A stretch of DNA of 64,000 bases from CAYLRY01 sp964386535. GTDB taxonomy: Bacteria > Chloroflexota > Dehalococcoidia > Dehalococcoidales > UBA3254. The notes beneath the pieces were generated by a model. That model was not told where the DNA came from, made no database searches, and was given only the letters and a program-made list of their open reading frames with translations. The stretch is from positions 28,946 through 92,945 of the forward strand of contig CAYLRY010000007.1 of the NCBI GenBank assembly GCA_964386535.1, read 5' to 3'. Numbering within the stretch: the first letter of the stretch is position 1; every line of letters starts with the position of its first letter. This document shows positions 1 through 8,886 of this stretch, piece after piece. The position numbers and the translations under genes are program-made.

Positions 1-357
1 CATGTCTGTATTGTATCGATTGACCAGCGGGAGTTCCTGCTGCAAGCGGTCGGGCTGGAGTGAAATAGAATTAATCAGGGCTTTATTCCGGCAGACTTTG
101 AGGCCGGCCTCCATAGCTACCGGATTGGTGGTATCCAGAGAAAGCGGTTTTTTCGTCTCTTCCTGTACAGTTTGTACTACCCAGGACATGAACTCGTCAC
201 CGCCTTTACGGGCCGGACCAATGTTCAGGTCCAGATAATCCACATCCGCGGCATTTTCTGCTTGAGCCATCTCCCGGACAGGAATTGCATTTCTTTCACG
301 AAGGGCTGGACCCAGTGACTTGGACATGATATTCAAATTTTCACCTACCAGAATCAT
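1..357 (-). CDS. acsE: Methyl-THF:corrinoid Fe-S protein methyltransferase AcsE (partial, N-terminal 119 residues)
   Basis: This enzyme moves the methyl group from methyltetrahydrofolate to the cobalt of the corrinoid iron-sulfur protein AcsCD. Only the N-terminal part is in the window; the gene runs off the left edge. The protein starts MILVGENLNIM and continues with DYLDLNIGPAR and PLSLDTTNPVAMEAGL, which are typical of the pterin-binding TIM barrel of the methyltransferase family. The ATG at 357 is preceded on the minus strand by AAGGAG about 8 bases upstream. It lies 11 bases after acsC, as the last visible gene of the acs operon. The identity is well supported by sequence and context; whether the missing part is intact cannot be seen. 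Confidence 0.93.
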   Translation of the reverse strand, partial: MILVGENLNIMSKSLGPALRERNAIPVREMAQAENAADVDYLDLNIGPARKGGDEFMSWVVQTVQEETKKPLSLDTTNPVAMEAGLKVCRNKALINSISLQPDRLQQELPLVNRYNTDM

Positions 358-368
358 CTGTTTGCTCC

Positions 369-1712
369 TTATGCTTTCCAGTTTTTCAAAAATACAGGTA
401 TATGGGCAGCTTCTCTTGGTCCTACCTCTATTTTCCAATCCGGCAACTCTTCTTCCAGCCCCCCACTTTCCTGAGCTGCGTATCCCGGGATAATCAGTTT
501 ATGGTGCTTTACCTGTCCGGCTATGCCGCTTTTCTTAACAAAGGGGGCAATGGCATCCGCTACAAATTTGCCGGCAGCCCAGGCAGTCATAACGGAAAGA
601 CCTTCGGTATCTTTAACCAGCAGATAGGCCGGCACCCGGCTGTTTTCAATCTCGCCTGACACAATGAAGTAAGTTAAAGAAAAATTAGAGGTAATAAGTA
701 CCGGGGAGTTCTCATTGGGCTTGCCGAATTCATAAATTCCTTCTTTAGTAGCCAGAGGTTTCTGGGGATCGGTAAAAATATTCATTCTTTCCACGAGGAG
801 CGGAAACAAAGAGTGACCCTGGACGTCGGAAAGCACTATAATACCCGCATATTTAGCGATGAATATGGATGCAATCAGGGCTTCTTTCATGGGATCTGGC
901 GTCATTTCACAGGGAAAGGCTATTGTGGGAAAACCCAGCGTTCTGATCTTTCCCAAGGCTGCCCGGCGAATAAATATTTGCTCCTCAAAGGCCTGGCGTA
1001 AATTACGGCCTCCGGAATCGATTATAATGTCTTTGATCCCTGCTTTTACCAGTTGATCGGTCAGAAGGGCAACTTCTTCCAGTCCATTTCCCCTGACAGC
1101 CACCGGGCAGTTGGCGGATTTGGCTAGATCTGCCACTTTTACCAAATTATCCTTATCTGCGGCATAGAGAAGCGGTTTTCTATCTGCACATTCCTTTAGT
1201 CCGGAAGCCAGGATATCCGGGTTGCTGCTAATGAGGATAAGGCTGCAATCACTTTTTTGTTTAACTTTACTAACCAGTGTGGAGAATTTTTCCTGTTGCC
1301 CCGAATCGCATTTGATAGCAGCCATTTCCGCACGCAGGGTCAAACCAACCCTATCATATTTGAGATTGTCCAGCCTTCCCAGGCGACCGTCAATTTCAGT
1401 TTCGGGCATGGTATCGCTGATTAAAACCGCCAGGCCGGGGGGATTTTCAAATCTCTTTTCATGGCGGAACATGACAGTCTCACCGCCTGTCTTCACCGCC
1501 CTGGCTCCTGTGCCGATGATAACAGGCCTGATGGGAGGTGCAGAAGCTTCGGACAACCTGGCTTTTGTCTCCTCTGAGACTGTAGGACAGGCTGCCAGTT
1601 CAGCTTTGCCGGCGGCCAGTTGCATCGCGAAAGCCAGGCAGGTAGGAACTCCACATTTTCCGCAATTGGTCTTAGGCAGCAGTTTAAAGATTTCTATTCC
1701 AGTTAGCGGCAT
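369..1712 (-). CDS. acsC: Corrinoid iron-sulfur protein large (gamma) subunit AcsC
   Basis: AcsC is the cobamide- and [4Fe-4S]-carrying large subunit of the corrinoid iron-sulfur protein, which carries the methyl group from AcsE to acetyl-CoA synthase. At the N terminus the cluster motif CGKCGVPTC is followed by a fourth cysteine in AACP (Cys17, Cys20, Cys25, Cys42). The rest matches the TIM-barrel and C-terminal cobamide-binding layout of the family. Its 447 residues are the normal length. It sits between acsB (18 bases upstream) and acsE (11 bases downstream) in a tight minus-strand operon. Function follows from family knowledge; the cysteines are read directly. Confidence 0.96.
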   Translation of the reverse strand: MPLTGIEIFKLLPKTNCGKCGVPTCLAFAMQLAAGKAELAACPTVSEETKARLSEASAPPIRPVIIGTGARAVKTGGETVMFRHEKRFENPPGLAVLISDTMPETEIDGRLGRLDNLKYDRVGLTLRAEMAAIKCDSGQQEKFSTLVSKVKQKSDCSLILISSNPDILASGLKECADRKPLLYAADKDNLVKVADLAKSANCPVAVRGNGLEEVALLTDQLVKAGIKDIIIDSGGRNLRQAFEEQIFIRRAALGKIRTLGFPTIAFPCEMTPDPMKEALIASIFIAKYAGIIVLSDVQGHSLFPLLVERMNIFTDPQKPLATKEGIYEFGKPNENSPVLITSNFSLTYFIVSGEIENSRVPAYLLVKDTEGLSVMTAWAAGKFVADAIAPFVKKSGIAGQVKHHKLIIPGYAAQESGGLEEELPDWKIEVGPREAAHIPVFLKNWKA

Positions 1713-1730
1713 ATCAAATACTCCTTTTTA

Positions 1731-3938
1731 TTATCCAATTATAGGCGGCAGGCTCAGGGCCGGGTGATTTTTCTCTGTCAGGAAAGGCAGGATTTCATCT
1801 TCGGTGGTTCCTATGGTTTCATCAGCAATCTTATCCAATAAATCAGGGACTCCCATCTCAATACCTCTTTGTTGAATCCGTTCTCCAAGCTCTTCTTTCA
1901 ACATTTTGGGCATCCACACCATTCTTAACAGACCCCCGTCACCCATGATAAATTTTCTCTGTGTGATGTTATATTTACCGTGACCCACAAAACCCGGGGT
2001 GCTCAGACCTCCGCCAATGGTACCGGCCAAAGTGGTGAATTTCATCCCGCAGGGGGTCATGCCTGTGAAATCACGGTTAACCGTCATTACACCATTACAA
2101 ATAGGCAACACGGCAGCAATGCATTCGCAGCAGCCGCAGGTGGTCATGGGGTCGTTTATTATACTGTAGAAATTGTAATGGTCGATTTTACCCCTGGAAG
2201 CCTTAAAGACAAACTCATTCACTCCCTTCCATTGGCCCAGTTTTGCATCAATGGTCTCACCTTTAGGCACTGGCTGATTGGGCCCGGTGGGGTTGATTTC
2301 AAAGGAAGCTTTACAATCCATCCAGTTATATGAGCCGCAAAGCCCAGTTCTTTCAGGGCTGATGACGCAAACATGGCTGGGCGCAAAGGACTGGCACAGG
2401 GTGCAGGAGTAGTAAGTCTCCACGCTTTCATCCGTCATGCCTTCAATTCTCATATCCCTTGTCCGGTAAACCTCTCGGGCTTTTTCCAGCTTTGACTTTA
2501 CATCAGCATCATTGGTGTATATTTTTACCTGAAGCTTATCAAAAATGCGGCCGAAGTCCTGATGCAGTTTGGCATGCAGGATAGCGCCCAGGTGCTTTAT
2601 CCTGAATCCTTTTTCTACGGCCTGTTTACTGATTCTGATCCAGGCAATATCCCTCTGCCCGATATGCATGATGCCCTGGGCATAGTTGATGAGATGATGG
2701 ATCTGTCTTTCCAGAATGGGCTCAAAATCATCCTGCATCTCTCTTCCCGCGACTTCCACACAAATGGCCATAGGCAATTTGGAGTTTATGGTCACGTCGG
2801 TTATTTCGGGGCCGATTACCTCCACTCTGCCGTCTTCAACCTCATTCATATGTCTGGTAGTAACCCATTCAACCATAGAAGTACGGCCACCTCCGCATTC
2901 CAGGTAAATGTCATCCCCGCGTACTCTTTCGCCTTCAAAGGCAGCTCCATATGCCACGGGAACAGGAACGCTGGTCACATTGACTTTAAGTCCTCTGACC
3001 TCAACAGCTTTAGCCACCAGGTTTTCATGGCTGATATTCGAAACGACATGTTCATAGGTAGTTATGCCGGTAGGGAGGACCTCAGGAATAGGGGTATCTG
3101 CGATAACCGGAAAGCCGAAGTTGATCGCCCCTGCGGCGTTGGCATACCATTCATCACTGACAAAGCCCAGCGGCAGGGCGAAGGCAAAGATACGGTCCTT
3201 GTTATATATCAGGATTTTTCTGAATTCTCCAGGCTGGATGCCTCCAAAAGATAGGGCTGCGCGGGTGGCAAAACCCAATGAGAAGACAGTGGCGGAAACA
3301 TCCGGACCAAAGGATACCAGCCGGGTTGGCCAGCCAATCTGTACTCCGGCTTCCAAAAGCTGGTTGGCGAATCTCTGACCATTGTATTCGGCAGACATAA
3401 AGACATACAGGTTTTTTTGCTGAAGCTCCTGGGCAATCCTGACAGCGATTTCTTTCGTAGGCGCTGCTCCCAGTACCGCTGCAAAACCTGGGGCAGTACC
3501 GTCGACAAACTCCACTCCCCTTTTTCGCAGGATCACATCATCGGCTGCGCCCAGCCAGATATTTTCACCGGCAATGTCTTCCGTTTTAGTATAGAATTGC
3601 GGCTGCTCCAGATAGCGGATAGCTTCTATGATTTCTTCGGCAAACAGGGTGGCCATGCCGGCATCCAGGGCTGGAGCCAGATAAGGCAGAGGATGCAGCT
3701 CTCTTACCGGCGGAGGCAACAACAATTTGCATCTGCGGATAACCGCTTCCATATCGCCCAGTTTTTCCACTTTAATGCCAAGTATTCCGTAGATAATGGG
3801 AAGATAATAAGCTGTGTTAGGAAAACCCACAGGTTCATGGGGACTATATGACTCCATGGCTTTACGCCATTTTTCTTCAGCCTTGTTGACTATTTTGTAA
3901 GCGCCCCTGATAGCCGCTGATGCAATAATCTTGGACAT
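1731..3938 (-). CDS. acsB: Acetyl-CoA synthase (CODH/ACS alpha subunit) AcsB
   Basis: AcsB condenses a methyl group (from AcsCD), CO (from the CODH tunnel) and CoA into acetyl-CoA at the nickel-iron A-cluster. The A-cluster cysteines are all visible: Cys512 and Cys515 (CTLC), Cys524, Cys534 and the CGC pair Cys601/Cys603. Each is exactly six residues later than the numbering known for Moorella AcsB (506, 509, 518, 528, 595, 597), so the alignment is essentially gap-free across the active site. Length (735 aa) is that of the bacterial full-length form with the CODH-interacting N-terminal domain, unlike the shorter archaeal CdhC. It lies 15 bases after cooS and is followed by acsC. Confidence 0.98.
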   Translation of the reverse strand: MSKIIASAAIRGAYKIVNKAEEKWRKAMESYSPHEPVGFPNTAYYLPIIYGILGIKVEKLGDMEAVIRRCKLLLPPPVRELHPLPYLAPALDAGMATLFAEEIIEAIRYLEQPQFYTKTEDIAGENIWLGAADDVILRKRGVEFVDGTAPGFAAVLGAAPTKEIAVRIAQELQQKNLYVFMSAEYNGQRFANQLLEAGVQIGWPTRLVSFGPDVSATVFSLGFATRAALSFGGIQPGEFRKILIYNKDRIFAFALPLGFVSDEWYANAAGAINFGFPVIADTPIPEVLPTGITTYEHVVSNISHENLVAKAVEVRGLKVNVTSVPVPVAYGAAFEGERVRGDDIYLECGGGRTSMVEWVTTRHMNEVEDGRVEVIGPEITDVTINSKLPMAICVEVAGREMQDDFEPILERQIHHLINYAQGIMHIGQRDIAWIRISKQAVEKGFRIKHLGAILHAKLHQDFGRIFDKLQVKIYTNDADVKSKLEKAREVYRTRDMRIEGMTDESVETYYSCTLCQSFAPSHVCVISPERTGLCGSYNWMDCKASFEINPTGPNQPVPKGETIDAKLGQWKGVNEFVFKASRGKIDHYNFYSIINDPMTTCGCCECIAAVLPICNGVMTVNRDFTGMTPCGMKFTTLAGTIGGGLSTPGFVGHGKYNITQRKFIMGDGGLLRMVWMPKMLKEELGERIQQRGIEMGVPDLLDKIADETIGTTEDEILPFLTEKNHPALSLPPIIG

Positions 3939-3953
3939 TTTTCACTCTTCCCC

Positions 3954-5915
3954 CTATTTTTCCAGGTCTCTTCTCATCGCCATATCGTAAAGCACCCTTT
4001 CACGGGCTTTATCTATTCCCAGCGCTTTGCGTTTTTTATCGATATGGGCAATCATCATATGAGCGGCTTTTACAGGGTCTTTTTCAAATCCCCACATTCC
4101 CCCGTAAATTTTTTCATAGTCTTTAAAAAGATAATCGGTTAATTCCCTGGACCCAATGGTAGGCCAGGTAACCCCGAAGACGGTATAAACTCCTGAGGTA
4201 ACAAAATAATGGCCTATGGAGACCGCTTTTTCGCTCATCCATTCCGGGGCTGCTCCGGCTACCGGCAGGTCGCTCAGGTCATCTCCCAGTCCGCCTTCCT
4301 TGACCATGGATGTGGCGGCTATTAATACCCTGCAATTATCAACACATGAACCCAGATGTAAAACTGGAGGAATACCTACCGCTTCGCAAACTGAGGCCAG
4401 CCCTTCACCGGCATACCGGGCGGCTTCAGGCACCATCAAGCCTGCTTTAGCTGTAGCCATGGCGCTGCATCCGGTCTGTAGAACCAGAACATCATTCTTA
4501 ATGAGTTCTTTAACCAGGGTTACATGGGGGTCATCATGAGTTACTCGCGGGTTGTTACAGCCCACCACTCCAGCTACTCCCCGGATCCTGCCATTGATGA
4601 TGTTATCGTTCAGGGGCCTATAAGAAGCTCTAAACAACCCCCCTAATAAATAGGTGATGGTCTCATGGCTGAAACCGGCAATCATATCAGTCTTTTGCTG
4701 GGGAATGCGTACATTTTTACCCCGGTTAGGGTAATTGTCTATGGCCATGGTGATAATCTGCCGGGCTATCTCAGATGCTTTAAGGTCATCAAACTGAATA
4801 TAAGTTGAACCTGAGATATGAGCCCGGGGATCAGTGGTAATCAATCTGGTATGGTAGCACTGTGCTACATCAGTTAAGCCCTGCATAATGCACTGGATAT
4901 CTACCACCATAGCCTCAACAGCGCCAGTTATAATTGCCAGTTCCTGCTGTAAAAAATTCCCAGCAATGGGCACGCCGTGCCGCATCAAAATTTCATTGGC
5001 AGTGCAACACATACCGGCCAGATTGATGCCGCTGGCGCCTTTGCTTTTGGCATAATTCACCATTTCAGGATCCTGGCTGACTATAGCCAGCATCTCAGCC
5101 AGGGCAGGTTCATGCCCGTGGATAATTATATTGACGTCCTCTTCTTTAAGGATCCCCAGGTTGATCTGGCTGAGAACAGGCGCAGGCGTACCGAACATAA
5201 CATCCTGTAGATCAGTGGCCAGCATACTTCCGCCCCATCCATCTGCCAGGGCGGTCCGTGTTGCAGCCTGCATCAGACTGTGATAGTCCTGGTCAACTCC
5301 CATGTGCGTGCGGTGCATGGTTTCAACCACTTCTCTATCTATGCCCCGTGGAATTACCCCTTGCTGCCGCCAGATCTCCTGACGTTTCAGGGGGGCTCTT
5401 CTGATACAGAGGAGTTCGCCTTCCTGTCGGCCAAAGTCCTTTATAGCTATTTCCGCCACATCCTGGGCAATTTCTTCATTAGTGCGGTCGCCGATTTTCA
5501 CGCCGAAATCAAGCGCTAATTGCAGTAATTTTTGTTCATCCTTGATCTGGTAGCCGGCAGCTTTGCCTTCAGAAACTGCCTGGAAAAGCTCCGCTACACG
5601 CCTTCCATGATCTGCATGAGCTGATGTTCCCGCAGCGATCATACGCGCAAAATTCCTTGCAGCGATGGTTTCCGCAGTGGCGCCGCAAACTCCTTTACGT
5701 TTTTTACGATCTTCCGGTGTTTCCTCTTTACCTTTTGGCAACGGAACCCGGCAGGGACCCATAGCACAGTTTTTACAACAACTGCCTTCTACCCCAATCG
5801 GGCAGGGCTTGATTGTATCCGACCTGTCGAATGCCGTATTACAGCCGTCCTGCGCTGCTTTGGCTAACATTTCTAGGGTTGCCTGGTCAATGCTTCTAAC
5901 TTCCTTTTCCGCCAT
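3954..5915 (-). CDS. cooS: Ni-Fe carbon monoxide dehydrogenase catalytic subunit (CooS/AcsA)
   Basis: This enzyme reversibly reduces CO2 to CO at the Ni-4Fe-4S C-cluster and passes CO to AcsB. The N-terminal cysteines of the B- and D-clusters are visible around residues 38-55 (CPIGVEGSCCKNCAMGPC). Further on are the family's GMCCTANEI, VGCNNPR, QTGCSAMA and HLGSCVDNCR segments that hold the C-cluster. The length of 653 aa is normal for bacterial AcsA/CooS. Being directly upstream of acsB in the same operon marks it as the beta subunit of the bifunctional CODH/ACS rather than a stand-alone CO-oxidising enzyme. Confidence 0.97.
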   Translation of the reverse strand: MAEKEVRSIDQATLEMLAKAAQDGCNTAFDRSDTIKPCPIGVEGSCCKNCAMGPCRVPLPKGKEETPEDRKKRKGVCGATAETIAARNFARMIAAGTSAHADHGRRVAELFQAVSEGKAAGYQIKDEQKLLQLALDFGVKIGDRTNEEIAQDVAEIAIKDFGRQEGELLCIRRAPLKRQEIWRQQGVIPRGIDREVVETMHRTHMGVDQDYHSLMQAATRTALADGWGGSMLATDLQDVMFGTPAPVLSQINLGILKEEDVNIIIHGHEPALAEMLAIVSQDPEMVNYAKSKGASGINLAGMCCTANEILMRHGVPIAGNFLQQELAIITGAVEAMVVDIQCIMQGLTDVAQCYHTRLITTDPRAHISGSTYIQFDDLKASEIARQIITMAIDNYPNRGKNVRIPQQKTDMIAGFSHETITYLLGGLFRASYRPLNDNIINGRIRGVAGVVGCNNPRVTHDDPHVTLVKELIKNDVLVLQTGCSAMATAKAGLMVPEAARYAGEGLASVCEAVGIPPVLHLGSCVDNCRVLIAATSMVKEGGLGDDLSDLPVAGAAPEWMSEKAVSIGHYFVTSGVYTVFGVTWPTIGSRELTDYLFKDYEKIYGGMWGFEKDPVKAAHMMIAHIDKKRKALGIDKARERVLYDMAMRRDLEK

Positions 5916-5937
5916 CTTGGTTTAATCTCCCTTTATT

Positions 5938-6891
5938 TCACTTTATAGGGCGGGTCAAATCGCCAATCATATCTCTTACTAATTTAACCGCCTCAGGATG
6001 TCTCATGACTACAATATCGCCGCCTGCCAGGAGCAGGCACAGCGCAGACATAGCTTCCAGCAGAATACCTCGTTTTTTCATATCTCCCAGATTCGGATCC
6101 TCCTGCTCTGAGACCTTAACTTCTTTGGTCTTCCATGTTTCTTTAGCGATATTGCAAATGATGGGGTACTGCAACTTATCATCGCTTTGAGTTAGAGCCG
6201 CGGCCCGGATTCTCTCCATGACTGAATAGCAATATTCGATACCGTAGCCTATGCTGCTCACGGTGGGATCCATAATTAAGCAACTGTCTGGTAGTCCCAG
6301 GTTGCCCAGTAAAATATTCAATTGTTTGGCCAGATTGATATCAATGGGTGTAGAGGCGACTACTGTATGGTGGTAACCTATGGCGGCCGCACCGATTTTC
6401 TTATGATCGCCTTCTTCTACGGGGCCTAATATCAAATTTTTCCCCTGGCAAACTTCAGTTACCTTCCTCAGCACTTCGGTGTCTTTGTCCAGGTTGGCAG
6501 TACCCCAAACTATCAGGGGAACATATACGGCATCAGCGACCCTTTTAGCTATAGCGGCTGCTTCATCAGCGCCGCGGTTCAGGCCGTTGGGGTCAGTACT
6601 GGTCATCTGAAGGCAAATCATATCAGCCTGATAGTCCTGTACACATTTAACGGCCCACTTTACTGGATCGTCCAGTACATCCCTAAAAGGGTCAATAGCA
6701 GCTTCCGGCCATTCCTGGGGGGGCGCATCATACACTTCCATGGCGATTTTGGGCAAATTGGGTAAATTCCCTTCAAAAAGATGAAAGGGATAACTGCTCT
6801 CGCCTCCTACAGTAATGCGATGACCATCCGGACCTAAGTTTATTTCTTTTATTCTGCCGTTATAAATGGTCCTGGGAATCTGAAGCGTCAT
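5938..6891 (-). CDS. acsD: Corrinoid iron-sulfur protein small (delta) subunit AcsD
   Basis: AcsD is the TIM-barrel partner of AcsC and helps hold the cobamide at the subunit interface. The 317-aa protein shows family segments such as MEVYDAPP, DMICLQMTSTDPNG, LILGPVEEGDHKKIG and CLIMDPTVSSIGYGIEYCYS. It opens the core acsD-cooS-acsB-acsC-acsE block and ends 22 bases before cooS. No sign of truncation is seen. In many acetogens this gene also stands next to cooS or acsC, so the context agrees with the assignment. Confidence 0.95.
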   Translation of the reverse strand: MTLQIPRTIYNGRIKEINLGPDGHRITVGGESSYPFHLFEGNLPNLPKIAMEVYDAPPQEWPEAAIDPFRDVLDDPVKWAVKCVQDYQADMICLQMTSTDPNGLNRGADEAAAIAKRVADAVYVPLIVWGTANLDKDTEVLRKVTEVCQGKNLILGPVEEGDHKKIGAAAIGYHHTVVASTPIDINLAKQLNILLGNLGLPDSCLIMDPTVSSIGYGIEYCYSVMERIRAAALTQSDDKLQYPIICNIAKETWKTKEVKVSEQEDPNLGDMKKRGILLEAMSALCLLLAGGDIVVMRHPEAVKLVRDMIGDLTRPIK

Positions 6892-6980
6892 ACTTACCTT
6901 CCTTGCATTTATTCTCCAAATTACGTTTCAGCAGTCAGCTAAGGTTTTCTTAAGCTGGCTGCTGATCAAGTCGATTTGCT

Positions 6981-7199
6981 TTACGCAGGTTTTTTTCTTT
7001 TTTCGCTGCCAAACCATTCCTGGCTGTAAAAATATCTTTCACCGGTTTCCAGGTATTTAAGTTTTTCAGTTCTGGAAGCCAGCTTTTGCCTCCATTTGCC
7101 CATTTCTTCTCCGGCGGGTTTTCCTTTTTCAAAGGTATCTCCCAGGACTTCAACTTCCTGACGTCCTGGAGCTGTCTTCTTTATAATTTCATTTCCCAC
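6981..7199 (-). CDS. Small hypothetical protein between folD and acsD
   Basis: This 72-aa charged ORF fills the gap between folD and acsD on the operon strand. It begins with GTG at 7199, 13 bases after the folD stop, with a GAGG-like sequence upstream. The sequence is hydrophilic and Lys/Glu-rich (for example YLETGERYFYSQEW) and has no cysteine motif, signal peptide or membrane segment. I do not recognise a family. Its place inside a tightly packed operon supports translation, but a shifted ORF overlaps it (6950-7153), so the reading frame is not certain. No function is assigned. Confidence 0.5.
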   Translation of the reverse strand: MGNEIIKKTAPGRQEVEVLGDTFEKGKPAGEEMGKWRQKLASRTEKLKYLETGERYFYSQEWFGSEKRKKPA

Positions 7200-7212
7200 T
7201 ATTGAACCTCGT

Positions 7213-8100
7213 TTATGATAGTCCTTTGCTTATATTAGCAGCTTTAAGGGTATTTAACATCAACATAGTGATAGTCATGGGCCCCACTCCACCCGGCACA
7301 GGGGTAATGGCGCTGGCCTTCTCTTTAACAGCCTCGTAGTCCACATCACCTACCAGGATCCGGCTGCCTTTAGCAGTACGTCCGATCTCGTTAGTCCCCA
7401 CATCAATAACCACCGCTCCTTCCTTGACCATGTCTGCGGTAATAGCTTTGGGCCTGCCGGCGGCCACGATAAGTATATCAGCCCGGCGCGTATGAAATGC
7501 TATATCTCTGGTGGCGGTATGGCAAATAGTCACAGTGGCATTGGCGCCCTTAGCTTTTTGCAGCATAATATTAGCCACTGGCTTGCCTACAATGTTACTG
7601 CGCCCTACGATTACTACCTCAGCGCCGTCTGTCCTGACCCCTGATCTCAAAATCAATTGTTGAATACCATGGGGAGTACAGGGTATGAAGTCCGGCTCGC
7701 CGATCATTAGTTTGCCTAGGTTCACAGGATGGAACCCGTCAACATCCTTACGGGGATCAATGGCATACAGCACCTTCGTTTCATTTATATGCTTGGGTAA
7801 AGGCACCTGTACCAGGATGCCGTGTATACTGGGATCACGGTTCAGTTTATCTACCAGGGCTAATAGCTCCTGTTCAGAGGTAGTTCCGGGTATATCCATC
7901 CTCTGAGAAAAAATACCCAATTCGTTGCAAGTTTTTTCTTTTTGACCTACGTAAACTTTAGAAGCCGGATCATCACCTACCAGGATGGTAGCCAGACCGG
8001 GGATCAGGTTATATTTAGATTTGAGATCAGCTATCTCTATTTTTATTTCTTCACGAATCTGCCTGGCGATTTCAGTTCCACTGATGATTTGTGCTGCCAT
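7213..8100 (-). CDS. folD: Bifunctional methylene-THF dehydrogenase / methenyl-THF cyclohydrolase FolD
   Basis: FolD interconverts 10-formyl-, methenyl- and methylene-tetrahydrofolate, the middle steps of the methyl branch of the Wood-Ljungdahl pathway. The catalytic Tyr/Lys region is visible as YVGQKEKTC, followed by GILVQVPLP, the conserved DGFHPVNLGKL and PCTPHGI, the Rossmann segment VIVGRSNIVGKPV, and VPGGVGPMT near the C terminus. At 295 aa it is of normal length. It lies between an acs-type cooC (18 bases upstream) and the small ORF before acsD, so it probably serves C1 metabolism with fhs of the same operon. Confidence 0.97.
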   Translation of the reverse strand: MAAQIISGTEIARQIREEIKIEIADLKSKYNLIPGLATILVGDDPASKVYVGQKEKTCNELGIFSQRMDIPGTTSEQELLALVDKLNRDPSIHGILVQVPLPKHINETKVLYAIDPRKDVDGFHPVNLGKLMIGEPDFIPCTPHGIQQLILRSGVRTDGAEVVIVGRSNIVGKPVANIMLQKAKGANATVTICHTATRDIAFHTRRADILIVAAGRPKAITADMVKEGAVVIDVGTNEIGRTAKGSRILVGDVDYEAVKEKASAITPVPGGVGPMTITMLMLNTLKAANISKGLS

Positions 8101-8117
8101 AATTTTTCACCCCTTAA

Positions 8118-8885
8118 TCATTTATTATTTTGAGCCAGTACAACTGACATTAATTGATCAACCGCCAGAACTGCATGGTTGTAGTCCGGCAGTTCCAGCA
8201 AAGGTTTAAATTGGAGGTCGAAGGCGTTTATTTGTTCATCCAGAGGAATAAAGGCATTTACCTGCAACCCAAGCTTTTCCAGTTCCCTGGTAATCTCAGG
8301 GTCAATCTGCTCTGGTGTCATATTAATCACCATGATCTGGTGTTTAATTCTCAAATTCAGTTCATTGACCAGGTCCCTGATACGGGCGATAGTACGTACT
8401 CCCTTTATAGAGTGGTTGGATACGATCAATAATACGTCAATATCTTGAGTTGTCCCCCGGCTGAGGTGCTCCATACCTGCTTCATTATCCATTACTATGT
8501 ATTTATAGTTGCTGGAAAGACGGTCTATGAACTTCCTGAGAATGAGGTTGGGGTAACAATAGCAGTCCCGGCCTTCGCCCCGTCCCATGACCAGCAGGTC
8601 CAGTCCCGGGCTTTCTACCAGGAGATTGTTTAATTGAAACTCGATAAAGCTTTCTTTGGTCATTCCAGCCGGTATATTGATTTTGGCTTTCTGAAAAGCT
8701 TCCAGCATGGAACCGACAGTTTCTTCAACCGTTAACCCCAGACTTTCTCCCAGGTTGGCATTAGGGTCAGCGTCCACAGCCAGCACCGGTGTCAGAAGGT
8801 TCTTTTTCAGGTAACGGATAATCAAGCTGGAGATGGAGGTTTTGCCGCTGCCTCCCTTGCCTGCTATGGCAATAGTAAATCCCAT
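8118..8885 (-). CDS. cooC: CooC-type nickel-insertion ATPase (second copy)
   Basis: This is a MinD/CooC-family P-loop ATPase thought to mature the nickel sites of CODH or acetyl-CoA synthase. The deviant Walker A reads GKGGSGKTS at residues 9-17, followed by AVDADPNANLG. The paired cysteines CYC (in GRDCYCYPN) that bind metal at the CooC dimer interface are present, as is the VMDNEAGMEHLSRGT segment. At 255 aa it is normal. It follows acsV almost without a gap. Another CooC is encoded at the head of the same operon; the two may serve different metal centres, which is an inference. Confidence 0.92.
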   Translation of the reverse strand: MGFTIAIAGKGGSGKTSISSLIIRYLKKNLLTPVLAVDADPNANLGESLGLTVEETVGSMLEAFQKAKINIPAGMTKESFIEFQLNNLLVESPGLDLLVMGRGEGRDCYCYPNLILRKFIDRLSSNYKYIVMDNEAGMEHLSRGTTQDIDVLLIVSNHSIKGVRTIARIRDLVNELNLRIKHQIMVINMTPEQIDPEITRELEKLGLQVNAFIPLDEQINAFDLQFKPLLELPDYNHAVLAVDQLMSVVLAQNNK

Positions 8886-8886
8886 T

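Noticed and set aside
6950..7153. 67-codon frame overlapping the small acs-operon gene
   Set aside because: The frame at 6981-7199 is better placed after folD and looks more protein-like; only one can be real.
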